Source: Siphonodentalium dalli (taxonomy: Eukaryota; Mollusca; Scaphopoda; Gadilida; Siphonodentaliidae). Taken from it: a stretch of DNA of 64,000 bases. The position numbers and the translations under genes are program-made. Location of the stretch: positions 73,571,980 to 73,635,979 of the forward strand of contig CP136063.1 of the NCBI GenBank assembly GCA_032622095.1, in the 5' to 3' direction. Below are positions 35,266-46,774 of this stretch, piece by piece. A model generated the notes under the pieces. It did no database searches. It was not told the origin of the DNA and saw only the letters and a program-made list of their open reading frames with translations. The stretch's first letter is position 1; every line of letters starts with the position of its first letter.

Positions 35266-37040
35266 TGAAATAAGCTTATATTATCATTATTTAGATGTAA
35301 AATAAGCCGTATATGGACATAAACGCTGGTTAACAGCCATATATGGAACCATTGCAATATGTAATAAGCCCGTATTGTGCTTATTATTACGAGAACATGC
35401 TGGAAGATAAAACGAACATACCAACTCACGACTTACCAGATGTTGCTCTTTATAATGTGTTTTCACTGTGGCCCGCGCCATCCAAAGAAAAACGGGTGTA
35501 AGTCCACTATGAGCTTGGCTTATTTTAGAATCAATTAATTCCACTATGAACCTATATAAATATTTCGGTCCACTGTGAACCTATTTGCACGAGTATGTGT
35601 GGGCTTAGAAGCTGATATATTACTACACGAGTGTATCGATGTAACTGTTACAGTGAATACAGTTTTAAGACGTAACCAATAGATTTTAAAGAGTTAGATT
35701 ACGAATTCGCACTGAATAAGCACGTATATTCTCAAGATACAGCCTAATTCATACTGATTCTCTTCTATATATATATTCGCACATGAATATGTATATTTAA
35801 CATACTTTAAGGAATATGTAATCTCGATTTTCGAATGTGTCAACAGTGATTGAAATGGGTCAGCCTAATCAGAGGGTCATGGTCACATTGTTGTAAAGAG
35901 ATCACTTCTAGTGTACTTGCATGCTTTCCTATTCACCTAATTCATTTAGAGGGGCGGTCGATTGCATGTGTCAGACAGACTAATCTAATCAAGATAATCC
36001 CTGTGTTGTGATCTGCCTGCCACCTGGTCTGTTTGTAAGTTATCCATGACATGTTTTATTGGGTCAATTTGTGACACATGTTTACATTGAATATGAGGAA
36101 ACATGCAATTTCAAAGTCTTAAAATTGAGATACGTTGGTAGTTTCGAATGTCAAATGTATCAATTATGATGTTTTATCTCACTTGTTTAGTAGGTAGGAA
36201 CAATTGGATACAGCTAAAAGTTGTTTATTATTTATATCTTTTGTTTAGTAATTTTTAAAATTTGAGATTCCATATTCCTTAAGCTTTGAGAGTGGGGAGA
36301 GGGCAAACTGACCAGCAGTGATCACCACTTACCGTAACGCGGGTGCTTTCGAGACCAAATATTGATGTAATTTGCACGACAATGAAATGGCAAATAATAA
36401 GCCTTTGGATTATTGCCGGATCATATTTCTCTTTCCATACTGATATATATAGTACGTACATTGTGATTCGCTTTATGCTTAATAATGATATAAACTATTG
36501 TCTACACCAAACAGAATAAATTATATATAGGTCAACAATAGTACAACCATGTCAAATTGTGCCCATGTAAATGATGTATACAAATTGGTATATGTGGGAT
36601 CGCCTATCGTACAATACAAGAACAGAAGATGCATGCATCAGATCACCCATGAATTAGTTTACAAAACAAAATAGCCACATACATTGGGGAAATGTTATAA
36701 AGTTAATATTAGAAATTCAAATATACGCACCTATCAGAACGAGATATATGGTGTGCTCACGACCAAGCACACGATGCTTACATGGCCAAATGACCCCTAG
36801 ATATGAAGCTTGATCGTGCATGTACAATTTGATAATTACATGCTCATAAATGTGGGCTATATGGTCTGCCGATCGATAGATTCAAATCGTGACATCCAAA
36901 ATGCAGACGGACAGATGCGGGCTGTAACGTAATCCAAAGATTTGACGCAAAGAGTATAAAATCCAAGACGGATGCTGAAGTTCATGTTTCCGGAATTCGG
37001 AAAAGAAACGTTAGCTTATCGAGTTGTCACCACAAATATA
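35266..37040. other. Intron sequence, no feature seen
   Basis: AT-rich sequence between receptor exons; no repeats or frames I can support. Confidence 0.4.
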
Positions 37041-37044
37041 CATA

Positions 37045-38215
37045 TGCAATTTGGAATATATCAAATAGAAGATGCTGCCGATATAATCAAATGCAATAAA
37101 ATTATGTACATGAAATAAAAGATACTGCCTATATAATCAAATGCAATAAAAGTATGTATACCCAACCCTCGTGCCACGCCACTGTGACCAGCCATGAGAA
37201 CATACACATGAAATATTATAACCGACCGGACAGTGTTGAACCCCTCTGTGGCGATGTGATCAGCCTTCATGACATACACACGAAATAATCAAATAGACCA
37301 GACAGTGTCCCATGCCATATAAGTACGCACATCCTAACCCCATGTCGCCACGTCTCATATTGTGACATGTGAAAAGATGCACATGAAATGTTCAAGCAGA
37401 CATGGTCCCTTGCAATATAAGTGCGTACACGTCAATCCCATGTCGCCGAGTCCCTACATGTAACCAGTCGTGAGAACGTGCACATTAAAATGTCAAACAG
37501 ACCCGACAGTGTCGCAATCAATATTAGAACAATATACATACTGCACCACAACCACCTGTCGCCGCGTCCCTACCCGTGACGATCAGACGTGAAAACATGC
37601 AATGAAATAAAAGATATTGCCTATATAATAAAATGCAATAACAGTATGTATACCCAACCCCTTGTACCACGCCGCGGCAGTAACCAGCCATGAGAACATA
37701 CACATGAAATGTTCAAACCAACCGGACAGTGTTGCATGCAGTATAAGTATGCGTACACCCCAAGACCCTGTGCCACCCCTCTGTGGCGATGTGATTAGCA
37801 TTGATGACATACACATGAAATAATCAAATAGACCAGACAGTCTCCCATGCAATATAAGTACGCACACCATAACCCCATGTCGCCACGTCTCTATACGGGG
37901 CATATTGTGACATGTGAAAACATGCACATGAAACGTTCAAACAGACATGGTCCCATGCAATAAGTGCGTACACGTCAATCCCATGTCGTCGAGGACCAGT
38001 CGTGAGAACATGCACATGAAATTGTAAAACAGGCCCGGCAGTGTCACAATCAATATTAGGAAAACAGTACATAGGTGCATCCCAATCGCCCGTCGCCGCC
38101 TCCCTACATGTGATGACCAGACGTGAAAACATGCGCATGAAATTGTCAATTAGAACCGATAGTGTCCCATACAATATAAGTACTTAAACCCTAATCCCCT
38201 TTCACTGCGTCCCTA
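37045..38215. repeat. Degenerate tandem repeat, about 110 bp units
   Basis: About ten units with the order CAATATAAGTACGCACAC, CCCATGTCGCCACGTC, TGTGACCAGTCGTGAGAACA and CATGCACATGAAATxxTCAAA, then CAGACxxGACAGTGTC. Unit lengths vary from about 95 to 125. Long minus-strand frames cross several units, but their stops and shifts differ from unit to unit, so I regard them as repeat artefacts. Confidence 0.8.
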
Positions 38216-39382
38216 CTTTGTTTTAATTCACATTTTTATGAACCTATTTACTTTACTAAAGGTCAGTAATAATATTAACTATTTTACTTTTAATTAACTA
38301 TTAGCTTCTTCTCATCGTAAATACGCCACGACAAAGTTTCCGTCTATGTACAAAATATCATATCAATTTTACATTCATTTCTCGTAACAAACTTCAGTTA
38401 AAATACCCATTAAGTGGTTACCAAGAACAAGTATAAAACTAATAACTGCACATTACCTCTTTTAAGAGAGAGAGAGATATATATATATATAGCTAACATA
38501 GTATATACCGTATACTTTAGTAGAACATGTTATTTAATACATCATACATTGTATCAGATTTTAAAAGTAATTCTTCGTAAAATAATTCATGGACGATCTG
38601 ATGTTGATGCATGCATCTTTATTTCTTGTTGCTGATTGTTCTCGATATACAGTTGTACCATTGACACAGGCCAATATATATTGGGCTGGTTTGATGCGAT
38701 TCGAAGCTGGTTTACTACGATTTCATCAAACTCCATACAGCGCCCTCTACGCTATCGCTGCGATATAGCACTGCCATGACATTAATTGGTAAGGAATTAT
38801 TACGTGTTTTTAGTTCTTATGTTTTAGGATTAAAATTGTCTATGTCTGGCTCAGTTCATATTGTTCTTATCAATACCGAAATATTTACCATTATTGCAAA
38901 CTTTAAAAAACAATGGTGGTCAAAACAAGATAATAGATGACTAAATACAGTTCCGCGACGATATGTAAAAATAGATTTATCGTCTGCAAAGCACCATCAT
39001 TATGGCAGTGGTATATCAGCGGAGCGATGAGAGATAACTCTGCCTGGAGTTTGCGATTTCATATGATAACAAAGAAAAGCAATGATAATTTTGGGCTAAC
39101 ATTTACTCATATTTGTAAACCAATTGACACATGTGAAATTTTTGACACAGTGAAATCCAACTTTCCCGAGTTATACTTTCCCTTCGAGCGAAATATTTGG
39201 GTAGTATAGCGATTATCTTGTGTAACATAGTGGTTTACGTCAATCGTTAACATTATATTTTACTATTTCTCTTTGCACATATATGTATATGCTTGTCCGT
39301 GCTGTTTTATTTTTCGCGGTTTGTGTGTGTTCTGATGTTCAGTGACGCCAACTCTTGTACAATACTACAACCACTGTTCCAG

Positions 39383-39592
39383 AGTATAACTAACAACTGG
39401 ATGACAACAGCATACTTCTGGGTGTATTTGGATGGCGATATCTCGATTCTTCTACAGACCCTGCATGACACGCTGCCCTCTGAGAACTCTAACGTCATTG
39501 TATCTCGCTGGGATTCACCATTGAACCAAGAAGACTCGACCATATGTACCCACAGTGGATCGGTGGCTGATATCGAACCAACAGTCGGACTG
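39383..39592 (+). CDS. iGluR exon (ATD, lobe 2)
   Basis: The acceptor ACCACTGTTCCAG gives a phase-0 start joining directly to the previous exon. The frame reads SITNNWMTTAYFWVYLDGDI, later SNVIVSRWDSP and STICTHSGS, and ends at CTG|GTAAGA, phase 0. The TAYFWVYLDGDIS strand matches the (Tyr/His)-(His/Trp)-(Trp/Tyr)-(Ile/Val)-(Phe/Val) strand of iGluR ATDs, and the lone Cys followed by Thr matches a Cys-Thr in delta subunits. An earlier acceptor at 39342 would add 13 residues, but its phase clashes with the upstream exon. Confidence 0.75.
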
Positions 39593-39689
39593 GTAAGACA
39601 GTAGAGCCACCCATGGCTGGTAGGCACAACATTACAAAACTAATTATACATGCACCATGCTGCTGCACTTTAAAAATGCAAGTTTAATC

Positions 39690-40618
39690 GATTATTTTGT
39701 TTTGACAATGCAGTTCGTGCAATATGTTCAAGATCTTTGTGTGATGGAATTTTCCAAGATACTTAGTGATGCACACTGTCCGGTAATATTACCCATGTCC
39801 CTCAAATTAGAACAGTTTGATGATTATAGCAACCAATTGCAATCGAAGTATATAAAAACGCGATCGAGAATTTAATGGAAGGGGCTAGGGAATACCTAAT
39901 TTCTCACAAATATGAATCGGCATGTTCTGAGCGAAGTGACGTTTCTTATTGAACATTTTACGGACAATCTGGGTGAATTAACCAGAGAAATGTCGAATGA
40001 TATTGTACGTAAGGTAGAATATTTATTTACTATAACGCAGCTACAAACAGTTTTGGATTCTGTGACATTAAACCTGGATAAAAGAAATACAAGTAAAAAG
40101 AAACCGTGGTTTGATAAAAACTGTAGATTAGTAAAATATATTCAAGAGAAAATGAAAGACGCGAGTTTTAGCTTGTGAAATTGAGAAATTCTATGACCAA
40201 CGTAATAAATGTGACATAGCAAAATTAACAATCAAACTGAATAACTGGCTTGCTTATGCCATGCGTCTCATGAAGATCCTTATATACAAAATGCTCAAAC
40301 CCGCACTGTGTGGAACCCTATACGTGCTTTCGCGGATATCCCACAGAGAACGTTCGCTGATGGCTCAGTTCCGGCGTGGGATCTGCTCATAGAAACTTGT
40401 CGTTTCCGAAAAGAGGACATATCCGATACTATGTGTGTCTTGTGTGAAACAGACGATGTGGAACCCGAACTTCACCTCCTCATTCCTCATTCGTTGTCCA
40501 ACTTACAGACAGGAACGGCCGAATCTATTTTTCCGTGTCAATATATCCCGGTTTCATTCTGCTATAGATATCATGGCTAAATATTTGCAGAATATATTCT
40601 TATTAATAAACCTCATTT
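39690..40618 (+). pseudogene. LINE (non-LTR retrotransposon) remnant lacking RT
   Basis: Three protein pieces survive in order. About 39715-39810 reads MEFSKILSDAHCPVILPM, the C-terminal Ser-Asp-x-His-Cys-Pro motif of an apurinic-type endonuclease. Near 40100 KKKPWFDKNCRLVKYIQ matches the Pro-Trp-(Trp/Phe)-(Asn/Asp)-x-x-Cys linker that precedes reverse transcriptase. About 40390-40600 has CVLCETDDVEPELHLLI, and in another frame FLIRCPTYRQERPNLF, the Cys/His segment at the C terminus of such ORFs. The whole RT core is missing between 40180 and 40290, and at least two frameshifts are present. Dead element in the receptor intron, same strand as the gene. Confidence 0.75.
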
Positions 40619-41955
40619 GAAAGCGTGTTTATAATATGTATGGAGTTACTTTGTTTGCTAGGTTGTCCCAAACCGTAGGATATGCATGGTATGCATAGTT
40701 GCTGGGAGACAAATTTTCTTGTTTTAAAGTCTAGTTGATGATTTTCCGGGTGTCAGGTTAGGTTGTGCGTTTTATTTGCACGGTAAACATATTGGTGAAT
40801 GATTCTAAGAAGCAGATAAAAACAACTCATGGGAATCGTAGTTTGAACTTTATGCATATCATAGAGTTTGAGTATGTTTTTTAAAGAAGTTCTGTGTATG
40901 GCTCCTATATTTCTTATTACATAAAACTCGTGTCGCACGTTTTCGAAGCAAGGAATATTTTCTTGACCGCAAAATAAATTATGTGGAGACGTCCCCATAT
41001 CTGAATCGCGTCAACAAGATGCTTTTATGTTAGTGCATACTGTGATGTTTTAAGTGTACTTCCATGGAATACAAATGTTTATCATTATTGATGTGGTCAG
41101 TGACATTCATCAATTTGAATAAATAGAAGAGACAAGTTTTTTGAAAGTCAGATTTTCATCAATAATTATCCCTGAGCATTTGGTGGAATATACATGCCCA
41201 ATATTCTGTCCTATAGTCGGCCGTCGATCGTCTATCCACGTTGGGTAACACAGGTCCAGACACAGTTGTATAGATACACAATCTTGTATTATAACAGCAA
41301 AGAATGCATGGATATTTTTACCACAAAAACTTTCACAAAGCTAGCAGTTTGAGAATTCGCCTGAAGTCTGTCGTGGGTCCAATCGGTCACTTAGAGAATT
41401 AAAACCGAAAAGCCACGACCAAAAGCAAACATACTATTTTATTCCCAAGTCACATGACTGGTCTCATCTCTGATACGATATATTTCCAGCCAATTCCAGG
41501 CCAGTAACATCTGATTCGTTATTCTTTTAGACCAGTGAAGTAGTTTCCACGTGACATTGATCTGGTCCCACAATCTTATTGATTAGTTGTTAATTGGTTC
41601 TATTAACATACTATACAGACTTTCAGGCCAATATTAAACCCCACCATTCCACTATGGTACAATTCGGTAGCTCCGTGTTATTTAATTAAACATGTATATA
41701 GTTCCAGTTCTCACTATTAATCTCAAATTTTCATTATTTCTGATATATTCATGGGGATCGATAAATAATGAACATAGCATTTTAACATAATGCTAAAAAC
41801 GTGGTTTATTTTTACCGTATAATGACTAACACAGAACGTTCTTTGGTGATCCGCGCAGAAAAAAAGAGTATCTCCCCAGTCACATATTTTCAGTCATATT
41901 TCTATATAATCGGCACCGACCCTGGTTGATTATTTGCTCTAATATCTAATTTCAG
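40619..41955. other. Intron sequence, no feature seen
   Basis: AT-rich sequence between the LINE remnant and the next receptor exon. No repeats or coding frames that I can support. Confidence 0.4.
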
Positions 41956-42129
41956 ACAGAAGATGTCCGGTATTCGATTGCTATAGCCATGGCTATCATT
42001 GGGTCAACTGCTGTTTTCATTGGGAACTCAACGAATAATACATCAGAATTAATTAGAAAAGAAATATCGTGCAATGGACAGTATAAACCCAGAGCCGAAT
42101 GGCCAAGCGGAACTGGCATGTGGAAAATG
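41956..42129 (+). CDS. iGluR exon (ATD, lobe 2 to hinge)
   Basis: The acceptor ATCTAATTTCAG and donor ATG|GTAGGT bound 58 codons, phase 0 at both ends. The frame reads TEDVRYSIAIAMAIIGSTAV, then FIGNSTNNTSELIRKEISC, then KPRAEWPSGTGMWKM. The Cys-x-x-x-x-x-Lys-Pro-x-x-x-Trp-x-x-Gly-x-x-Met pattern corresponds to the ATD disulfide partner loop followed by Lys-Pro-Trp-x-x-Gly in delta subunits. Two overlapping N-glycosylation sequons are present. Confidence 0.78.
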
Positions 42130-42182
42130 GTAGGTGAAAGTCGTGGTTTTCATACATCCTATATAACATCCATTACGAATAC

Positions 42183-42525
42183 TTAAAGATACGTGCGGCG
42201 TTGGCGGTGGGTATGCTGTTAAAATATTCAGCTCCGTCAAAAACCGCCATAAACAGAAAGAATAGTAAAATATAGACATACTTTGTTCTAACGCCAATAC
42301 GAAATATGGTATAAACAGTATGTTATTGTCAAATGTTTTCCGTTGTTATGTAAACAAAAGCGAAAAACGTTACATAACCTGGCTTTTGTTTACTACCTGA
42401 TATGGTAAACATAAAGAGCGTTAATTGTCACTGCTTTCCTGATATGGAAATAATAAAGAGCGTTTATATCATGTGTGCGTGATTAACCAATAGAATTGCG
42501 CTGTGTTATGTAAACAGAAGCAAAA
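42183..42525 (+). repeat. Dispersed repeat family A, copy 2
   Basis: Same family and orientation as 14046-14390, starting at TTAA. Sits 54 bases downstream of a receptor exon, in the following intron. Confidence 0.7.
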
Positions 42526-43369
42526 CTTCTGTAACACGAGCATATCCTAGACATGTTCCGATTTACTTGGGTTTGCGAGAGTAAAGTGGGGTACACCATG
42601 CCTTTACATGGATTTTAAAAATGTTTGTCCTTTTTACACTGACATTATATGGCTCTTATCAGAGAATATAATTATTTACCTGACTTTAACATATTTAACT
42701 AGAGTAGAACCATGTAAACAATGGTTCACCCAGCTGTCTGGATTGGCTCACAGCCATATAATTTTTTTTTTTTTTAGAAAATGCCCTTCATACAAATGCA
42801 TATCCGTTAGTCTGTACGTGTATGTGGATATGAATATGAATATTGTTCACAGCATCTGATTAATTATTTATATAGCGATATTTGTTTTGGGGGAGCGGAA
42901 TACATCCCGGTAGGCAAGGTTACCCCCAGCAATATACTGCATTATTATTTTGTTATGTGTAAATATATATACATTGCAAATAAAATTATCCAGTCCTATC
43001 CTATACATTCCATATTAAAGAATTTAGGGTATTTACCTATTTTGATGAACAGAACTTGAGCGGGGTGTAATAAATGGGAACATAATTCCAGGATTCAACG
43101 CAGCGTTTTAGTAGTGTTTTAATATCATATACATGTAGCGGATTTTCGAAATATATATAAAGTATAGGCTGCTTCACTGCTGACTCTAAGTTGTTAGTTT
43201 TCAATCTGACTATGACACACACACTCGGTGCAATTATACGTTTAAACAAGACATGTTGTTTGTCAATTGAATTTAATATAATAAATCCAGCCATATCTTG
43301 AACATTGAAGGGCCATTTGTGGTTAAACCTGCTGGTACTTCATAGTTTTCGCTATTATCGTTTGCACAG

Positions 43370-43597
43370 TTGTTTCGGAAGTCAAGAGATGCTGTGCCTT
43401 TCTTCGGTTCACGGGGTTATCTCGCTGAATCCCAATACAACATATGCACTCTATGGACTGGAATTGCACCCCGTTGGCACTTTAGAATGTTCGGGCAATG
43501 GAATAATGTCTCAGGGCTCAAGCTTGCTGGGAATAATGAGCTGCAGAATATCGGGACGGATTTCGGACATCGTACTCTTGTGATTACAACGCGCGAG
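43370..43597 (+). CDS. iGluR exon (end of ATD)
   Basis: The acceptor TCGTTTGCACAG is followed in phase 0 by LFRKSRDAVPFFGSRGYLAE, then WHFRMFGQWNNVSGLKL, then HRTLVITTRE, ending at GAG|GTAGGT, phase 0. The sequence (Phe/Leu)-x-Gly-x-x-Gly in the last ATD loop, then Arg-x-Phe-Gly-x-Trp-x-x-x-x-Gly-Leu, then Arg-Thr-Leu-Val-Ile-Thr-Thr is the classic ATD-to-ligand-binding-domain boundary of AMPA/kainate/delta receptors. The next exon should begin with the Pro-(Phe/Tyr)-Val-Met segment, which I could not find downstream. Confidence 0.82.
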
Positions 43598-43618
43598 GTA
43601 GGTGTTATGCGCCATTAA

Positions 43619-43838
43619 CCATTTCACGACGAGAGCTGCGCTGGTGCAGCATTAAATATCCTGTGCCAGTGCATTCTCTTAGTATGCGAGTCTCCCATAT
43701 GGAGCATCGTATATATAAGATAATGTATTGGCTTACAAGGTCAAGGTAAATATTGTTACGTCAATGTATTCTCTTATATATGATTGCATTGGCACAGGGT
43801 TTTCGTAAAATTTCAGGAAGCTCCAGTCATGGAAGGGT
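43619..43838. mobile_element. TTAA-flanked MITE related to the palindrome centre
   Basis: Flanked by TTAA (43615-43618 and 43839-43842), with imperfect inverted ends CCATTTCACGAC..GAGCT and AGCTCC..GTCATGGAAGGG. It contains GCGCTGGTGCAGCATTAAA as at the palindrome centre, and two degenerate copies of the ATTCTCTTATATATG hairpin arm. Begins only 18 bases after the last receptor exon. Confidence 0.65.
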
Positions 43839-43842
43839 TTAA

Positions 43843-44311
43843 CTTCATCTCCTACATTAGTGGTATTTTAAATCTGAGTCTAATGTGGCGTTTGTCGTTC
43901 GGTGGTCAGCTGATTTACATATATATGTATATTCAGTGAGAACACATGCACACAAAAAACTCCCCAGTTTCACAAAGGACAAAACGCAACCAAACAGAAT
44001 GGCTATGAAGACTTGTCATCGGCTATAGCTGAACCCCGTTGTGACAATAACAGATTTAAGCCAACACTAGAATGATAGGCACGCACTCTATTGCTATTAT
44101 GTGCAGTTTCGCCCATTGAACAAATTGCATACCATATCTGCGGTCTGAAATGGCGGAGTTGTATTATTATGTTTGGTCTACATTGAAAATGACGTTGATT
44201 AAAATTGTACTCAATTAGTTAAGTAAAGTTTTTACTCAACAATTAAAGTGAGATCATTCAACAGCCGATTGATTTTGCTAAAAAATTGACCGAAAACTAC
44301 AGCTATCTTAG
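43843..44311. other. Unassigned sequence
   Basis: AT-rich sequence between two TTAA elements; no gene seen. Confidence 0.4.
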
Positions 44312-44315
44312 TTAA

Positions 44316-45344
44316 CCCTTTACCCAACAAAACGGCCATGTGCTAATGGATTCTCTTATATATGCGAGTCGACCATAGGTCGCCTCGCATATAAAACAGA
44401 ATGCATTGGCTTAACACATATTAAAAATTATAAAATTGTCAAAGAATGTAGAAAAATATTATATATTTTTTTTAAATGTAAGAAATAATTATAAAATTGT
44501 TAAAGAATGTAAGAAAAAATGGTAAAAAGTGTTAAAAAATGAATTCTTTTAGGCCAATGCATTCTCTTATATTTGCGAGGCGACCTATGGTCGACTCGCA
44601 TATATAAGAGAATTCATTGGCACAGGGCATAACTGTAACTATCACAATGTGGTCAATGAGCCGGTTCCAATGATATCAATATTTGTATGGTTCTATTGAG
44701 ACAGACCCAAGATAATTTAGGCTGTTGCAGCAGGGGGGGGGGGGGGGGGGGGTCGGAAAAAAATTCATGCACATATGGCATTTTATCCCTTTCGATCATT
44801 TTTTTGTACCCACCCACCCCCACCGCCAAATATTTTTCCGTTTTCGGCAGTTTTTTCCGACCATTTTTTGACACCCACCCCCCCCCCCTTTTAACACTAA
44901 AACAGAGATTTGCGGGGGAAATTCACTGTAAACAGCTGTATATGAATTTCTGTGCATACTATTTATCATGGAAGTTAACATGGACATGTAAATAGGAATG
45001 AGTCATTTTGAGGTAATTCGGCCAAAAAAACATGGCTGCCAGCGGCCATCTTGGATTTCAAAATTTGCAACAAAATACAACACGATAAACTGCCTGCAGT
45101 CAGTTTACCAGTTAGGATTACAAATTATTTCTCTCATTCAAAGTGGTTTTGAAGCCCAACTCATTGCCAAAACACTAAAAAAACAAGCAGGAATTGTTTT
45201 TTTAGTTGCGGAAAAAATTGCTTGTTGGTGGCTTTGACCACCCACCCACCCCGGCATACATGCCGGGAGAAATATTTTCACCCCCCCCCCCCTGGTTGAA
45301 GCTTCATTTGGGCTATTTTTCTGGGCGTTTTGTTGGGTAAAGAG
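44316..45344. mobile_element. piggyBac-like MITE with hairpin modules, copy 2
   Basis: TTAA (44312-44315 and 45345-45348) flanks ends CCCTTTACCCAACAAAACG and CGTTTTGTTGGGTAAAGAG. It contains both CCAATGCATTCTCT-type hairpins (44341-44408 and 44553-44622) around an AT-rich linker that has partly duplicated. Then comes the shared GGAACCGGCTCC-type segment, in the opposite orientation to copy 1. About 600 extra bases follow, including poly-G and poly-C runs (44735-44752, 44878-44888, 45281-45291). No transposase. Confidence 0.82.
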
Positions 45345-45348
45345 TTAA

Positions 45349-46770
45349 GTTAAGAGACGGAGGTGGCTAGGACTATTTGTTGAAACACTGAACTGGTATC
45401 CAGAATCAGCTACCGGATTGGAAATATCGGGAAATTTATGAAATTCCGAATATATATATCCGATAATGCTCTGTGGGAAGATATTAAATTATTTTGTGAT
45501 ATAATTCGATTCATGAATATATGGTTCAAATGTCTGGATACTTTGTGATGTCCATGAAATTAGAACCTCTGCTGCAAAATGTGTATTCTATTTTGAGGTG
45601 ATGAACTTATGAAGTTCTGAAATACCTATCGGCCATTTCCTCCTCTCAATTTTGAATTTATAGATCACATCTCGAAATGACTATCATTATAGACGCACAG
45701 TGTTTTAAATTGAGTTATTGCTCCAAGAACTTTTAATCAACCTGCTGATTAAATCCGCAATATATATCCTGATTTATCATTGTTGAGTACTCGTTAATCA
45801 ACCGCTGAATACAAACCGCTCAACTAATTATCGCTCAAAGTGTTGAGTAGACATTTTATAAGATTTTCATTGTATAAGTATAAATAAATATTTTCACGAG
45901 AACGGGCTGCATATACTTCTTGCACTCTAACTACTCTGTAATACTCTATATATTGATGAACAGAAAATAAATTGAAAATAAATTGAATTGATTGTATAGC
46001 TTGACGATATATGGACTCTCTACTGCTGCATTACCAGGTATGGCTGGGCGTACATGTATGCGAAACATAATATGACGAGCCAGTCAGCACGTGTTACATT
46101 GACCTGGGGATACGGGCTAGATCGTAGTCAACTGCGTTCCTAAATCTCTCCAAGATGAGTAGTTGTGTTAATCCGACTAAATAAACGACTAGCCACGTCT
46201 CTTCACGGTATTTTGGATAACATCGAAATGTATCATTTTTCTGACGTTTGTAGTTCTGATTTCGGTTTGTGCATGTATAATGTTTCTGTCGTCTCATGTT
46301 GCTTAGAATTTCGTCTTCATGATTTTTGAATGTTGAATCTAGTACTGTTCACGTTTTGTCTAGCTGTCTGGGTGTATCGAGATGCAGTTGCTAAATTCCA
46401 ATTATGTACTTGCCTTCGACCCGACCTTAATTTCAATAGCAGTCCGCATTTACAGTTAACATACATTTTGAATTGACGTACATAGTAGGACAAAAAGTGA
46501 ACCATGATCTAAGCAGGATGTACAGTGTACAGGTCGATGACTCGTGCGATACGGCCGCCTTTGAACAACCAGGACTCTCACATAACTCACAATGACGGCA
46601 ACCTATTGTTCAAATGTATCGCTTAATGTTTTGTCCTGTCGGTTGTTGGAAGACGGACGTTAATTTGGCCACATCACATTGTGTATGTTGGTTGTATTAT
46701 ATATTTAGATGGTTATATACCGGATGGCTATGTAACATACATGCAACAATATGGATTCGTTACCACGGAA
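45349..46770. other. Unassigned sequence
   Basis: AT-rich; short open frames only, none recognised. I looked here for the receptor ligand-binding exon and did not find it. Confidence 0.4.
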
Positions 46771-46774
46771 TTAA

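Larger units (their letters stand above)
12827..43597 (+). other. Ionotropic glutamate receptor gene (delta-like), ATD portion
   Basis: Gene-level span of the exons listed separately. Read in order, the exons give about 420 residues corresponding to the extracellular ATD of an iGluR, the clamshell domain that directs subunit assembly and, in delta receptors, binds synaptic organisers. Five exons (27.8-43.6 kb) join without frame conflict: the first junction is phase 1, the other three phase 0. Several N-glycosylation sequons (YNTT, PNST, NSTNNTS, NNVS) suit an extracellular domain. The last exon ends exactly where the ATD passes into the first ligand-binding segment. Signal peptide, ligand-binding and membrane exons are not visible in the window. 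Confidence 0.75.

Noticed and set aside
38937-39209. 90-codon frame just upstream of a receptor exon
   Set aside because: No match to iGluR, and including it would duplicate already covered parts of the domain; not clearly part of the LINE remnant either.
39343-39382. Earlier start for the receptor exon, using the acceptor at 39341-39342
   Set aside because: It would put the exon out of phase with the upstream exon and insert 13 residues absent from the family; the acceptor at 39381-39382 fits both phase and length.
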